33,002 nt of DNA, from the NCBI GenBank assembly GCA_902496775.1, contig CABVCF010000010.1:1-33002 (forward strand), written 5' to 3'. Position 1 is the stretch's first letter; each line of letters starts with the position of its first letter. The DNA comes from an uncultured Collinsella sp. (GTDB lineage: Bacteria > Actinomycetota > Coriobacteriia > Coriobacteriales > Coriobacteriaceae). This document shows, piece by piece, positions 1 through 8,074 of this stretch. The notes below the pieces were generated by a model, which ran no database searches, had not been told where the DNA came from, and saw only the letters and a program-made list of their open reading frames with translations. The translations under genes were made by a program, and so were the position numbers.

Positions 1-317
1 ATGGCTGCCTCGACGGAGGAAGTGTCGAAGAAGTTCCTATCGGAGTCGTAGTTGGTGGGCGTGGCGATGACGGCATAGTCGGCGCCGGTGTAGGCCTCGG
101 CCACGTCGACGGTGGCGCTCAGGTCGAGCTTGCGCTCTCCCGCCTTGGCCTCCGCCAGGAAGCGCTCGATCTCGTCGTCCTGGATGGGCGATACGTAGTT
201 GTTGATCTTCTCGACCTTCTCGGGCACGATATCCAGTGCGTGCACCTCGTTGTGCTGCGAGAGCAGGACGGCGAGGGACAGGCCGACGTAGCCGGTACCG
301 GCGACAGCGATCTTCAT
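1..317 (-). CDS. ugd: UDP-glucose 6-dehydrogenase, N-terminal part (cut by window edge)
   Basis: About 105 N-terminal residues of a nucleotide-sugar dehydrogenase that would oxidise UDP-glucose to UDP-glucuronate with two NAD+. The protein opens with MKIAVAGTGYVGLSLA, a Rossmann strand with GxGxxG, followed by an acidic residue at the end of strand two (HALDIV), and contains VIATPTNYD, typical of the short Ugd form. The catalytic Cys lies beyond the left edge and cannot be checked. The ATG at 317 has a GGAG ribosome binding site 6 nt upstream. It is the last visible gene of the polysaccharide operon and follows a UDP-glucuronate epimerase, so the pair probably supplies UDP-glucuronate and UDP-galacturonate. 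An intrinsic terminator-like hairpin separates the two genes. A dehydrogenase for another UDP-sugar remains possible, because only the NAD domain is visible. Confidence 0.85.
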   Translation of the reverse strand, partial: MKIAVAGTGYVGLSLAVLLSQHNEVHALDIVPEKVEKINNYVSPIQDDEIERFLAEAKAGERKLDLSATVDVAEAYTGADYAVIATPTNYDSDRNFFDTSSVEAA

Positions 318-354
318 GTCATTCTCCAATTGTCAAAGAACAATAATTCGCATG

Positions 355-380
355 AAAAATGGCCCCTGTTACAGGGCCAT
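355..380 (-). terminator. Terminator-like hairpin between the epimerase gene and ugd
   Basis: On the minus strand a stem formed by 372-380 and 359-368 (ATGGCCCTG against its complement, with one bulged base and a 3-nt loop) is followed directly by a run of T (355-359). It lies in the 69-nt gap between two genes of the same operon, so it would attenuate ugd unless RNA polymerase is antiterminated. Confidence 0.6.
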
Positions 381-386
381 GATTTC

Positions 387-1427
387 CTAAATGTTGTAGT
401 AGCGCTTATACCACTTGGCAAAGGCCCTCAGGCCGTCCTCGAGCGGAGTTGCCGGTTTATAGCCGAAATCACGCTCGAGTGCCGCTGTATCCGCATAGGT
501 CACGGGTACGTCGCCGGGCTGCATGGGTACGAGCTGTTTGTGCGCCTCAAAGTCGTAGTCCGCAGGCAGTACACCCTCCTCCACGAGCACGCGCTGCAGC
601 GTGTCCACGAAGTCCAGCAAGTTCTCGGGGTGCGAGTTGCCGATGTTGTAGACGCGGTGCGCCGCCATGGGCAGGCCGTCCTCGCCCATCTTAACCTCAG
701 GCGCCCCGTCCATCACGCGCTTCACGCCCTCGACAATGTCGCCTACGAAGGTGAAGTCGCGCTTGCAGTCGCCCATGTTGAAGATTTTGATGGTATCGCC
801 GCAACGTAGCTTTTCGGTGAAGCCGAAGTAGGCCATGTCGGGCCTGCCCATGGGGCCGTACACCGTGAAGAAGCGAAGACCCGTAGCGGGAATCGAGTAG
901 AGCTTGGAGTAGGCTGCGGCCATGAGCTCGTTGCTCTTCTTGGTCGCGGCGTAGAGCGAGACCGGCGAGTTGACGCGGTCCTCCTCGCTGAAGGGTACCT
1001 TCTTGTTGCCGCCGTAGACGGAGCTCGAGCTCGCGTACACCAGGTGCTTCACCGGGTGGTGGCGGCAAGCCTCCAGGATGTTGAAGAAGCCGATCAGGTT
1101 GCTGTTGACGTAGGCTAGAGGGTTCTCGATGGAGTAGCGCACGCCCGCCTGCGCGGCGAGGTTCACCACCACGTCGAAGCCGTTCTCCGTGAACAGGCGC
1201 TCAATCAGCGCGGCGTCGCAGAGGTCGCCCTTCACGAACGCGAAGCGGCCGTCCTCATCTGCCTCGGCGAGCATCGCCAGGCGGGCCTCCTTGATGCCGG
1301 GGTCGTAGTAGCTGTTGACGTTGTCCAAGCCGACGATCACGTCGTCGGTCTCCTCGAGCAGCTTCTTCACCAGGAACGACCCGATGAAACCGGCGGCCCC
1401 GGTAACGAGAACCTTTCTCTCAGTCAT
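387..1427 (-). CDS. UDP-glucuronate 4-epimerase-like SDR
   Basis: 346-residue extended short-chain dehydrogenase. The N-terminus has the NAD motif GAAGFIG (residues about 10-16). Other family marks are DNVNSYYD after strand two, NLAAQAGVRYS, and the catalytic SSSSVYGG with YAATKKSNE (YxxxK). The DNVNSYYD and AGVRYS signatures are those of the GAE/CapI/LpsL group, which interconverts UDP-glucuronate and UDP-galacturonate in the cytosol; exact substrate is inferred. The length is normal. The ATG at 1427 has AAGGAG 8 nt upstream. It lies next to ugd, the gene expected to make its substrate, and 30 nt downstream of an acyltransferase gene. Confidence 0.88.
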   Translation of the reverse strand: MTERKVLVTGAAGFIGSFLVKKLLEETDDVIVGLDNVNSYYDPGIKEARLAMLAEADEDGRFAFVKGDLCDAALIERLFTENGFDVVVNLAAQAGVRYSIENPLAYVNSNLIGFFNILEACRHHPVKHLVYASSSSVYGGNKKVPFSEEDRVNSPVSLYAATKKSNELMAAAYSKLYSIPATGLRFFTVYGPMGRPDMAYFGFTEKLRCGDTIKIFNMGDCKRDFTFVGDIVEGVKRVMDGAPEVKMGEDGLPMAAHRVYNIGNSHPENLLDFVDTLQRVLVEEGVLPADYDFEAHKQLVPMQPGDVPVTYADTAALERDFGYKPATPLEDGLRAFAKWYKRYYNI

Positions 1428-1457
1428 ATATGCACTCCTTCGCAGTTGGGTTTGTAG

Positions 1458-1997
1458 TTACAGTTCTATCTTGTGGTTGATATAGCCATCCGTGGCGCCT
1501 TCTCGCGGAATCACGCGACACGGGTTGCCAAGCACTATCGAATGGCTAGGAACATCGCAATTCACGTACGCCCCGGGGGCGATGAGAACGTCGTCCCCCA
1601 CCGAGATCCTGCCGACCAGAGTCGCGTTGACGCCGATCCAAACGCAATCCCCTATTACCGGGGCGCCCTCACGTTTCCCACGGTTCTCCTGGCCGATGGT
1701 CACGCCCTTATGCAGGTTGCAATTCGAGCCGATGGCGGCAGCGGGGTTCACCGTGATGTTGTAGGCGTGGCCCAGGTAAAGGCCCGGTCCGATATCGGTT
1801 GAACGGGATATCTCGAGCCCATACCTCTCGCGCATATGCTGCAGCATCAGCCTCCACATCGGATTGGAAGAGCACTGGGCCTTTCGGAAGAACCAGAGAA
1901 ATCTGAGCGCATGGTCCGTCAAAGGAGAGGCACCATCCCCATAACGCAGCCAGTCGAGGCACCCCCCCCGCTTCCGTTTTCCAATCATGATGCCCAT
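1458..1997 (-). CDS. Serine acetyltransferase-like hexapeptide acyltransferase with a G8 tract at its start
   Basis: 179-residue left-handed beta-helix acyltransferase of the CysE/WcaB group. Residues 70-160 carry hexapeptide repeats, including IGPGLYLGHAYNITVNP, GSNCNLHKGVTIGQENRG, IGDCVWIGVNATLVG and IAPGAYVNCDVP. In a polysaccharide cluster it probably transfers an acetyl group from acetyl-CoA to a sugar intermediate. Serine acetylation is less likely because no cysteine genes are nearby and the protein is short. The start could be ATG 1997 or ATG 1988. Codons 10-12 form a run of eight G (1962-1969). Losing one G gives a stop near codon 25; gaining one gives about 95 residues of unrelated translation. 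The gene therefore looks switchable by slipped-strand mispairing. Its start lies 7 nt after the flippase gene. Confidence 0.85.
   Translation of the reverse strand: MGIMIGKRKRGGCLDWLRYGDGASPLTDHALRFLWFFRKAQCSSNPMWRLMLQHMRERYGLEISRSTDIGPGLYLGHAYNITVNPAAAIGSNCNLHKGVTIGQENRGKREGAPVIGDCVWIGVNATLVGRISVGDDVLIAPGAYVNCDVPSHSIVLGNPCRVIPREGATDGYINHKIEL
1962..1969 (-). repeat. Poly-G tract (G8) in the 5' end of the acyltransferase gene
   Basis: Eight consecutive G on the coding strand at codons 10-12. Every length that is not 8 plus or minus a multiple of 3 removes the acyltransferase domain. This is the classical position of an on/off contingency tract. Confidence 0.8.
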
Positions 1998-2004
1998 ACC
2001 TTTC

Positions 2005-3444
2005 CTATCTCATGAATCTCGAAAGAATCCCATTGAGCTGCGTACGTGTCGACGGAAAGACCTCGCAGCACAAGGCATAAACGACAACGCAAGCGATTAT
2101 CCCCGCGATGGTCGGGACGCCGAAGTCGGCAAGAACCCAGCCGGCGACGATCATCACTGCGGAGCAAACGAAGATCGAGGCCAGGCGGGCAATCATCTTG
2201 CCAACGGGGAACTTGATAAAGGCCTTGAGGATGAAGATGTCAATGCAGATGGCGACAATGCGCAGGAGCGAGCTATACAGAGCAAAGGACCCGAAATCGA
2301 GCGTCGCCGCATAGTACGTGACGGGCGCCATGATCAGAAGATACGCCACCTGGGAGGCAAAGGAGAGCTTGGGCCTGCCCTTCGCCCTGAAGACCTCACT
2401 CGCATAGTATCCAATCGGGATCACGACGGCGCTGCTCAGGGCCCACAGGCCGAACATAAGGGATCCTTCGGACCACTGCGGGCCGAGAACGAGCGTGGTG
2501 ACGAAGTCGCGATAGAAGAAAATCCCGAAACCGAGTGGCACGACGAACAGGGCGACCTTCTCCTGCATACGGAAGAAGGCGGACTGGAACGACTCGTCGT
2601 CCCCCTGCCTTCGGGAGAGCTCGGCGAACAGCACGGGGGTCGTAGCGCTCGTGATGATGCCCATGCCGGTGTTGACCATCGAGATCGACGTCTTATATAG
2701 ACCGAGATAGTACGAGGTCAGCAGCGACCCGACGATGAAGGTGCCCATCCAGGAAGTGAGCCAGATGGAGAACTGCTCGAGGAGCGTCCACGCGCTGAAC
2801 GAGATCATCTCCCTCAGCTCGGCGAAGGAATAGAAGAGCAACGGCTTCCAATCGGACTTCAGGGTCAGGACAAGCGCATTCACCAGGTTGCCGGCGATTG
2901 TCCCGATCACCAGCGACCAGAAGTCGAAGCCCAGAAGCGCCAAGGGGACGGTGACGACGAAGGGGACGAGGGCTACGGCGACGCGGACGACGAAGAGCTC
3001 CTTGAAGGCGAACGTCCTGTGGAACAGCGCAAGCTGGATGCTGCTCAGGGCGGTGAGGGGAAGGGAAGCGCAAGCGACGATGAGCACGATCCCGAGCCCG
3101 TCGTTGCCAACGAGCGCGGCGAGGGGTTCGTTGAAGATCCCGACGAGGAGCCAGAGCACGAGCGAGACGAACAGGTTTGTCATGAAGGCGACGTTCGCGC
3201 TGCGGTAGAGATGGCCCGTGTCCTCGAACTCGTGCTGGATGAGATATTTCTGGAAGCCCGCGTCGGAGAGCATGTCGGCGAAGCTCGTCACCATCGTGAC
3301 GGTCGCGACGACACCGAAAGCCTCAGGCGCCAGAATATGTGCGAGGGCGATTTGGGTGAGCGGCGATATGAGCTTAACGACCACCTCGGTCACAAGGGAC
3401 CACTTGGTAGCCGAAGAAGCCTTTTTACTTAATTCGTCAGTCAT
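2005..3444 (-). CDS. Wzx-type oligosaccharide flippase (MOP superfamily)
   Basis: 479-residue polytopic membrane protein of the polysaccharide transporter family that flips undecaprenyl-linked repeat units across the membrane. The N-terminus SSATKWSLVTEVVVKLISP and the following helix LTQIALAHILAPEAFGVVA match the WzxC/RfbX pattern, in which a conserved PEAFG-like turn follows helix one. About a dozen hydrophobic segments span the chain, with SLVIGTIAGNLVNALVL and VIPIGYYASEVFRAKG typical of the group. Length is normal. ATG 3444 lies 10 nt after the stop of the ATP-grasp gene, with AAGGA close upstream, so translation is probably coupled. Identification is by topology, N-terminal pattern and context; the sugar it carries cannot be inferred. 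Confidence 0.88.
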   Translation of the reverse strand: MTDELSKKASSATKWSLVTEVVVKLISPLTQIALAHILAPEAFGVVATVTMVTSFADMLSDAGFQKYLIQHEFEDTGHLYRSANVAFMTNLFVSLVLWLLVGIFNEPLAALVGNDGLGIVLIVACASLPLTALSSIQLALFHRTFAFKELFVVRVAVALVPFVVTVPLALLGFDFWSLVIGTIAGNLVNALVLTLKSDWKPLLFYSFAELREMISFSAWTLLEQFSIWLTSWMGTFIVGSLLTSYYLGLYKTSISMVNTGMGIITSATTPVLFAELSRRQGDDESFQSAFFRMQEKVALFVVPLGFGIFFYRDFVTTLVLGPQWSEGSLMFGLWALSSAVVIPIGYYASEVFRAKGRPKLSFASQVAYLLIMAPVTYYAATLDFGSFALYSSLLRIVAICIDIFILKAFIKFPVGKMIARLASIFVCSAVMIVAGWVLADFGVPTIAGIIACVVVYALCCEVFPSTRTQLNGILSRFMR

Positions 3445-3454
3445 CTTCCTTCAA

Positions 3455-4801
3455 TCATTTATTCCCATAAGCCAAATCAAGATCGATAAAGGAGCCTAAC
3501 AGGGAATCCGTACCATCATCGATAACGCCGAAACTGGCATCGTTGAAAAGCGTGAGCTCGCCGAAAATGAGCCTATCCCCCGCCAAATACCAATCAGCGC
3601 GCATCTCTGGGAACCCCTCGGTGAGAACTAAGCTGTAATCGAGCATCTCCTGGAGTCTAGAGGGGGCAGCGATCTTACCTTTGGACTTAGGGATGCCAGC
3701 CCATTCAATATCAGGCAAAGGCTCCCAGCTCGGAGTGAAGTAGTCGCAAGTATGATCGGAAAAGCGCCCGCGATGAACTTCGATGAGCTTCGGCTCGCCG
3801 TTAAAGCAGCTGACCTTATAGTCTGCAGGACAGCTTTCAGGTCTCACGTTGCCATGGACCAACAGCATCGACGATTCACCTAGGAAGCACCCCCCCCCGA
3901 TACTATTCGGGAGCTTAATCCAGGAGCCGAGCGTTTCATCCCACGAGGAGGGGTCGAACTCCTCAAAACCGCCGCCGGGGAAGAACGTCAGCTCTCCGAA
4001 GTAATACTGGCCGGCGACCTCATAGAAGTCGGCTCGAACGAACGGGATCTCCTTTGACAACAGCTCAGCGTCGGTAACCATCTGCTTCAAACTCGAGGGG
4101 GCTTCCGGAGGAACATCCGCATTGGGATAATGTCTGGTGAACGGCAGGTGGTTCCATTCGGGGTCGAAGAAATCCACACGCAAGCCACCCTCGGCACGAT
4201 CGGTGCAGGTGAACTCGCAGCGGACCCTTCCATCAAAACACATGATCTTGTAATCGGTCAGGTCGCTCTTGCCCTCAGCGGGATATAGATACTCCTCAGC
4301 GAAAATGCATGGCTTGACATCCTTATATGGCCACTCTCGGGTACGCCAGAAGTAATTAGTTTTAAGATGCTTCGCCAGCTTCTTCTTCGCGGCGTCGAGG
4401 TCGAAGGTATTTCGGTCGCTGCAAATGGCTACACCACCGCTATCATGGTTCGTCTTGAGAACGAAGCGCTCCGGAAGATCTGTGATATCGATATCCTCGG
4501 CGTTTTCCCACATTGCGTACGTCTTGGTGACATGCTCCTCTCCGATGCGCTCGGCGACCCATGGCTTCACTCGGTACTTGTCCACAAGGGTGTTGTAGAG
4601 AGGATTGCGATCGTGAATCTTGAGCCACTGGAGTTTCTCGTTATACGTCTTGGGATTTTGCAGGTCAAGCTTTCCCCCGACGGTCCCCCTATACATTGCC
4701 CTGAGATGTGGTTCGTCGGGAATCCAATCAGTTAAGCCAAACCCTGATGCAAAGACGTAAAGAGACCAGGGATTGTGAATGACTTTAGCCAGCTTATTCA
4801 T
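3455..4801 (-). CDS. TupA-like ATP-grasp protein with duplicated C-terminal domain and internal G9 tract
   Basis: 448 residues. The N-terminal 300 or so resemble the TupA-like ATP-grasp family common in capsule and exopolysaccharide clusters: LTDWIPDEPHLRAMY, KTYNEKLQWLKIHDRNP, DKYRVKPWV, FVLKTNHDSGG (nucleotide-binding region) and ADFYEVAGQYYFGELTF. Family members are thought to ligate an amino acid or similar group to a sugar; the reaction here is unknown. Residues 183-296 recur as 327-440: DYKIMCFDG/DYKVSCFNG, PEWNHLP/PSWEPLP, VRADFYE/MRADWYL, YYFGELTFF/LIFGELTLF and LGSWIKL/LGSFIDL. The two units are separated by residues 302-304, encoded by nine G (3890-3898). One base lost or gained gives a stop after 306 or 308 residues, just past a complete single-unit protein. 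GAGG lies 8 nt before ATG 4801. Confidence 0.85.
   Translation of the reverse strand: MNKLAKVIHNPWSLYVFASGFGLTDWIPDEPHLRAMYRGTVGGKLDLQNPKTYNEKLQWLKIHDRNPLYNTLVDKYRVKPWVAERIGEEHVTKTYAMWENAEDIDITDLPERFVLKTNHDSGGVAICSDRNTFDLDAAKKKLAKHLKTNYFWRTREWPYKDVKPCIFAEEYLYPAEGKSDLTDYKIMCFDGRVRCEFTCTDRAEGGLRVDFFDPEWNHLPFTRHYPNADVPPEAPSSLKQMVTDAELLSKEIPFVRADFYEVAGQYYFGELTFFPGGGFEEFDPSSWDETLGSWIKLPNSIGGGCFLGESSMLLVHGNVRPESCPADYKVSCFNGEPKLIEVHRGRFSDHTCDYFTPSWEPLPDIEWAGIPKSKGKIAAPSRLQEMLDYSLVLTEGFPEMRADWYLAGDRLIFGELTLFNDASFGVIDDGTDSLLGSFIDLDLAYGNK
3890..3898 (-). repeat. Poly-G tract (G9) between duplicated domains of the ATP-grasp gene
   Basis: Nine G on the coding strand encode Gly302-Gly304. With eight G the frame reads Ala-Ser-stop immediately after; with ten it reads Val-Leu-Pro-Arg-stop. 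Both off-frames end within four codons, so tract length chooses between a 448-residue and a roughly 307-residue protein. Confidence 0.8.
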
Positions 4802-4858
4802 AAAAATAACCTCTTTTTAGCAAGTAAATAGCGGTGAATGATTCTGAATATCCAATCA

Positions 4859-6259
4859 TCACGAACGCCTTTCCCCTGCCATAAATCGGGGATTTATCGC
4901 TTTCCTACGGTTGACTAGAAAGTCAGAGAAATAATAGATGACGAGTGCTATAGCGAGTGGGAACAAGTCAAGAACGATGTCGTAGAGCATCGCGTAAGAA
5001 ACAACTCTAAGAAGGTCAGTGAATAGATAGGCGAAAAGGCCCATAACAAAGGGATTTCCGATGTTCGGGACGATTTTCTTGTCGGTGAAATGAAGAATCA
5101 GCCCATACAAATATGGAATAAAAATAACGCCGACAATGCCTAAGTCATATACGCTCTGCGCTAAGAGACCGCATGGAATCTCGCCAGTCGTAAACATAGG
5201 GCTAACGGCTTGCGTATTGACGGTCCAAAGTCGAAGGGCCCACGAAGGACTAAGCGATTGGGGAAGCCAAGCGAAGATCCCGTAAACAAAATCGTGTACA
5301 AGCATAAAGGTAAGCCTGCCATTGAGGAAGTTACTCACTACAGTAGGATCGCTTGCGGGATCGAAAAGAATCTCTTCGATAATCGAAGAACCGTCTTTAT
5401 CTCCGGCGGACGGGAATTGACCATGCCGAATAAAGTAAGTCACTGAGTCCATATTGAGCATAACGGCAATCAAAAGTACGCAAATTACGACGGCAAGAAG
5501 CCCAGCTCTCAAGTCAAATACTTTCTTCTGTATGAACAACTTCGTGTAGAGAACAACTAGGAAAAACCCCATAAAGTAGAAGGCCATGGAAAGTCGCCCG
5601 TCATTCGCGAAGAGGAACAGCATCGAAAGAAATACCGATGCGATCAACAGAATTGAGTCAATGGAAAAGAATTTTGACCGTTTCGAATAAAGTAGCGCGA
5701 AGTAAATATAAGAAGAAACGAGGACGAGCCTAGATGGATGCTTGAACATAGCAATGGAATTGTGAATGGTATTCCAGCCGCCACGCACTGCATTACCGAC
5801 CTCGATAAGATCAAAAATTGAGCCATAGGCACTCGACCAGAGGAACAAGCATAAGGCGCCGACCGAAAGACAGAGAAAAGCAGCTATACGAAGACGTTTC
5901 ATCGCATAGCCTTCTCCAGCGTCGCCCCAATCAGGGGAAACGGCAGAGGACGCCAAGCCATTCGTTTTAGTAGTTGCAACAAGAACACAATAGGCAACGA
6001 GCGAGAACAAGAACACAACATAAGCGGAAGTCAAGGCGGAGTCGTCATAGCTAATAGATGCGTAACTTGACTTAGCGGGAACGCCGAACAAAAAGTACCT
6101 TAACATCAGATAACACGGAAGACAAAACTGCACAACGATGAACCAAAGCTTGCAGAAGGAGCCGACAGAGAACCTCTCGGATATAAACAATGAGTAACAC
6201 TCATGCCAGAGCGCAAAAAAAGAAGTGAGCGCATAAAGGACGATAAGTAGCTCCCACAC
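4859..6259 (-). CDS. Wzy-like oligosaccharide repeat unit polymerase
   Basis: 466-residue integral membrane protein with about ten or more hydrophobic segments and a large polar loop around residues 260-350, the layout of O-antigen/capsule polymerases (Wzy, EpsG/OafA-like proteins are alternatives). These enzymes polymerise undecaprenyl-linked repeat units on the outer face of the membrane. Sequence conservation in the family is low, so the call rests on topology and on its place beside a flippase. The start is GTG at 6259, which shares its G with the TAG stop of the upstream glycosyltransferase gene (TAGTG), so translation should be coupled. The gene is AT-rich relative to both flanks of the window. 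A 57-nt gap without a terminator leads to the ATP-grasp gene. Confidence 0.78.
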   Translation of the reverse strand: MWELLIVLYALTSFFALWHECYSLFISERFSVGSFCKLWFIVVQFCLPCYLMLRYFLFGVPAKSSYASISYDDSALTSAYVVFLFSLVAYCVLVATTKTNGLASSAVSPDWGDAGEGYAMKRLRIAAFLCLSVGALCLFLWSSAYGSIFDLIEVGNAVRGGWNTIHNSIAMFKHPSRLVLVSSYIYFALLYSKRSKFFSIDSILLIASVFLSMLFLFANDGRLSMAFYFMGFFLVVLYTKLFIQKKVFDLRAGLLAVVICVLLIAVMLNMDSVTYFIRHGQFPSAGDKDGSSIIEEILFDPASDPTVVSNFLNGRLTFMLVHDFVYGIFAWLPQSLSPSWALRLWTVNTQAVSPMFTTGEIPCGLLAQSVYDLGIVGVIFIPYLYGLILHFTDKKIVPNIGNPFVMGLFAYLFTDLLRVVSYAMLYDIVLDLFPLAIALVIYYFSDFLVNRRKAINPRFMAGERRS

Positions 6260-7347
6260 TAAGCATCGCCCCCATAGATGCGATTAAAATATGCTTCCCA
6301 TCGAGCAAACGTCTCTTCAGGAAGAAATCGACCCATACTATTCGCAGCTTCTGCGCCGACAGACTCACGCAACGAATGATTCTCAACAACTGAATTCACG
6401 CGACCAGATAGAGCGGCTTCATCACCAGTTGCGATAAGAAATCCATTCTCGCCGTCAACAATAAGTTCAGCAGGTCCGCCGCAAGAACAATCTGTGGCTA
6501 TGCAAGGCAACCCCATGGCCATAGCCTCCATGAGGGCATTGGGCATCCCCTCATAATCCGAGGTCATAAGAAACCCAATTGCACTAGAGAGTACAGATGG
6601 GACATCATGGGTTTGGCCTTCAAGCGAAACACTTGTAGAAAGGCCAAGACGAAAAATAAGATTCTCAAGTTCTTTATGCTGTGCACCGGCACCGTATATC
6701 TTTAACTTTTGCTCAGGATGGCTTTTAATAACCTCCGCAAAAGCCTTAATCATCATCGGATAATTTTTTTGCGAAGTGAGTCTACCAATAGCAACCCAAT
6801 AGTTTTCCTCGCCCGATCGCTCAGTCTCAAAAAAGACATGAGCCACCTCGTTGGGAATCACGCTGGACTTTTCGCGAAGGCGCTCTGGGAACCACTCAGA
6901 TGCCTGCTTGGTTTGGAAAACACAGCCGTCCGCCAGGAGAGGCATGAGAACTTTGCCAACGAATGAGCCAACCTTTCCCGAATACTCTCTATTCGGGTCA
7001 TTACGCACCGAAACAATATTTTTGCATGGAAGCCCAAATGATGAGATAAGTGCGCGAAAGTTCGGTTCCATCATGAACGATAGGACTATATCGGGTGCTT
7101 CTCCTTTTAAGATTTTCCGAAGCTTTTGAATGCGAGAAACATTTCTTTTAATCCGTGACTGTTCAAGCTGTTTTCCTTCAAGAGAAAACCTGCGAACCTT
7201 ACTCGAGAAATCATACTCATCTGAATGCTCAAATGAAGTCACAAGGATGGACTCATGCCCCGTATCGGCGAAGGATGATGCGAGCTGCGTAATCACACGC
7301 TCCGCGCCGCCTTCATAGATTTGATTTATATAAAAAAGAATCTTCAT
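6259..7347 (-). CDS. GT4 family glycosyltransferase
   Basis: 362-residue GT-B fold retaining glycosyltransferase. The N-terminus MKILFYINQIYEGGAERVI contains the GGAER acceptor-side motif seen in many GT4 enzymes. The donor-site half has VAIGRLTSQKNY and the E-x7-E motif DYEGMPNALMEAMAMGLP. The family transfers a sugar from a nucleotide donor to the growing lipid-linked oligosaccharide at the inner membrane face; donor and linkage cannot be read from the sequence. The gene follows the deacetylase gene by 10 nt and overlaps the polymerase start by one base. Base composition is AT-rich like its neighbours. Confidence 0.9.
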   Translation of the reverse strand: MKILFYINQIYEGGAERVITQLASSFADTGHESILVTSFEHSDEYDFSSKVRRFSLEGKQLEQSRIKRNVSRIQKLRKILKGEAPDIVLSFMMEPNFRALISSFGLPCKNIVSVRNDPNREYSGKVGSFVGKVLMPLLADGCVFQTKQASEWFPERLREKSSVIPNEVAHVFFETERSGEENYWVAIGRLTSQKNYPMMIKAFAEVIKSHPEQKLKIYGAGAQHKELENLIFRLGLSTSVSLEGQTHDVPSVLSSAIGFLMTSDYEGMPNALMEAMAMGLPCIATDCSCGGPAELIVDGENGFLIATGDEAALSGRVNSVVENHSLRESVGAEAANSMGRFLPEETFARWEAYFNRIYGGDA

Positions 7348-7357
7348 CAGATACTAC

Positions 7358-8074
7358 CTATGCTCTTCTAGCAAAGTAAAGCTTTCGAGCAATAAAATCC
7401 AAAACGTTAGGTCCGTTTTTCACCTGGTTCGTTGGGAAAGGGACGAACTTGTTGTAATTCTTGCTGAGAAATTTCTCAAGCTGATTAAAGTCAGATTCGC
7501 ACATGATATTAGGGTGGTAGCAGAAAGTTACCACTGGCATCTTTAAAGACCTGACCCTGCCAGACTGCTGCGGAACAAAAGTAAACCCATACTTAGAGTA
7601 AGGGGCAAAAGCGACGGTATCAGAAACGACGCGGATATTGCTCTCAATTCGCAATGCCTCAAGCGTGTTCAAATCAAAAGTGTGAGAGGGCGCAAAGAAA
7701 ACTCGCGGATGGATGCCGCGCTCCGCAAGCTCAGAAACACCGCGTGATATCTTTTCGCGCTGATTCTCCAGGGGCAGACCAGCGAACTCCGAGCGCCTGT
7801 TAACAGGATTCAAGTCGCCATCTTCCGTAGCGTACACGTGTGTGCACCCATGCAAGGCAAGCTCCCAACCTTTTTTGCGCCATCCTTCAACACGATTCCA
7901 ATACGCATCGTCCTCAGGATATGCAACGAGAACAGGATCTTCGACCATGGGAATCAAACCTACGAGAGGCTTAATCCCATGATTATCAAGGATAAATTCG
8001 ACACGCTTCCATTTCTCGGCATCCCAATGCGGGCATGCATCGTCAAGCCGCATGATGTACTTCGTCAACGGCAT
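7358..8074 (-). CDS. DUF2334/polysaccharide deacetylase-like protein
   Basis: 238 residues resembling the DUF2334 branch of the NodB/CE4 deacetylase fold. The metal and catalytic motifs can be matched: RLDD at residues 9-12 (motif 1 aspartates), HGCTH at 75-79 (HxxxH zinc ligands) and FFAPSHTFD at 125-133 (motif 3). No signal peptide or membrane segment is present, so the protein looks cytosolic and would act on lipid-linked or nucleotide-linked N-acetyl sugars before export, unlike secreted CE4 enzymes. That role is inferred from context. The ATG at 8074 overlaps the end of the upstream glycosyltransferase gene by 10 nt, and its ribosome binding site (AAAGGAA) lies inside that gene. Confidence 0.75.
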   Translation of the reverse strand: MPLTKYIMRLDDACPHWDAEKWKRVEFILDNHGIKPLVGLIPMVEDPVLVAYPEDDAYWNRVEGWRKKGWELALHGCTHVYATEDGDLNPVNRRSEFAGLPLENQREKISRGVSELAERGIHPRVFFAPSHTFDLNTLEALRIESNIRVVSDTVAFAPYSKYGFTFVPQQSGRVRSLKMPVVTFCYHPNIMCESDFNQLEKFLSKNYNKFVPFPTNQVKNGPNVLDFIARKLYFARRA

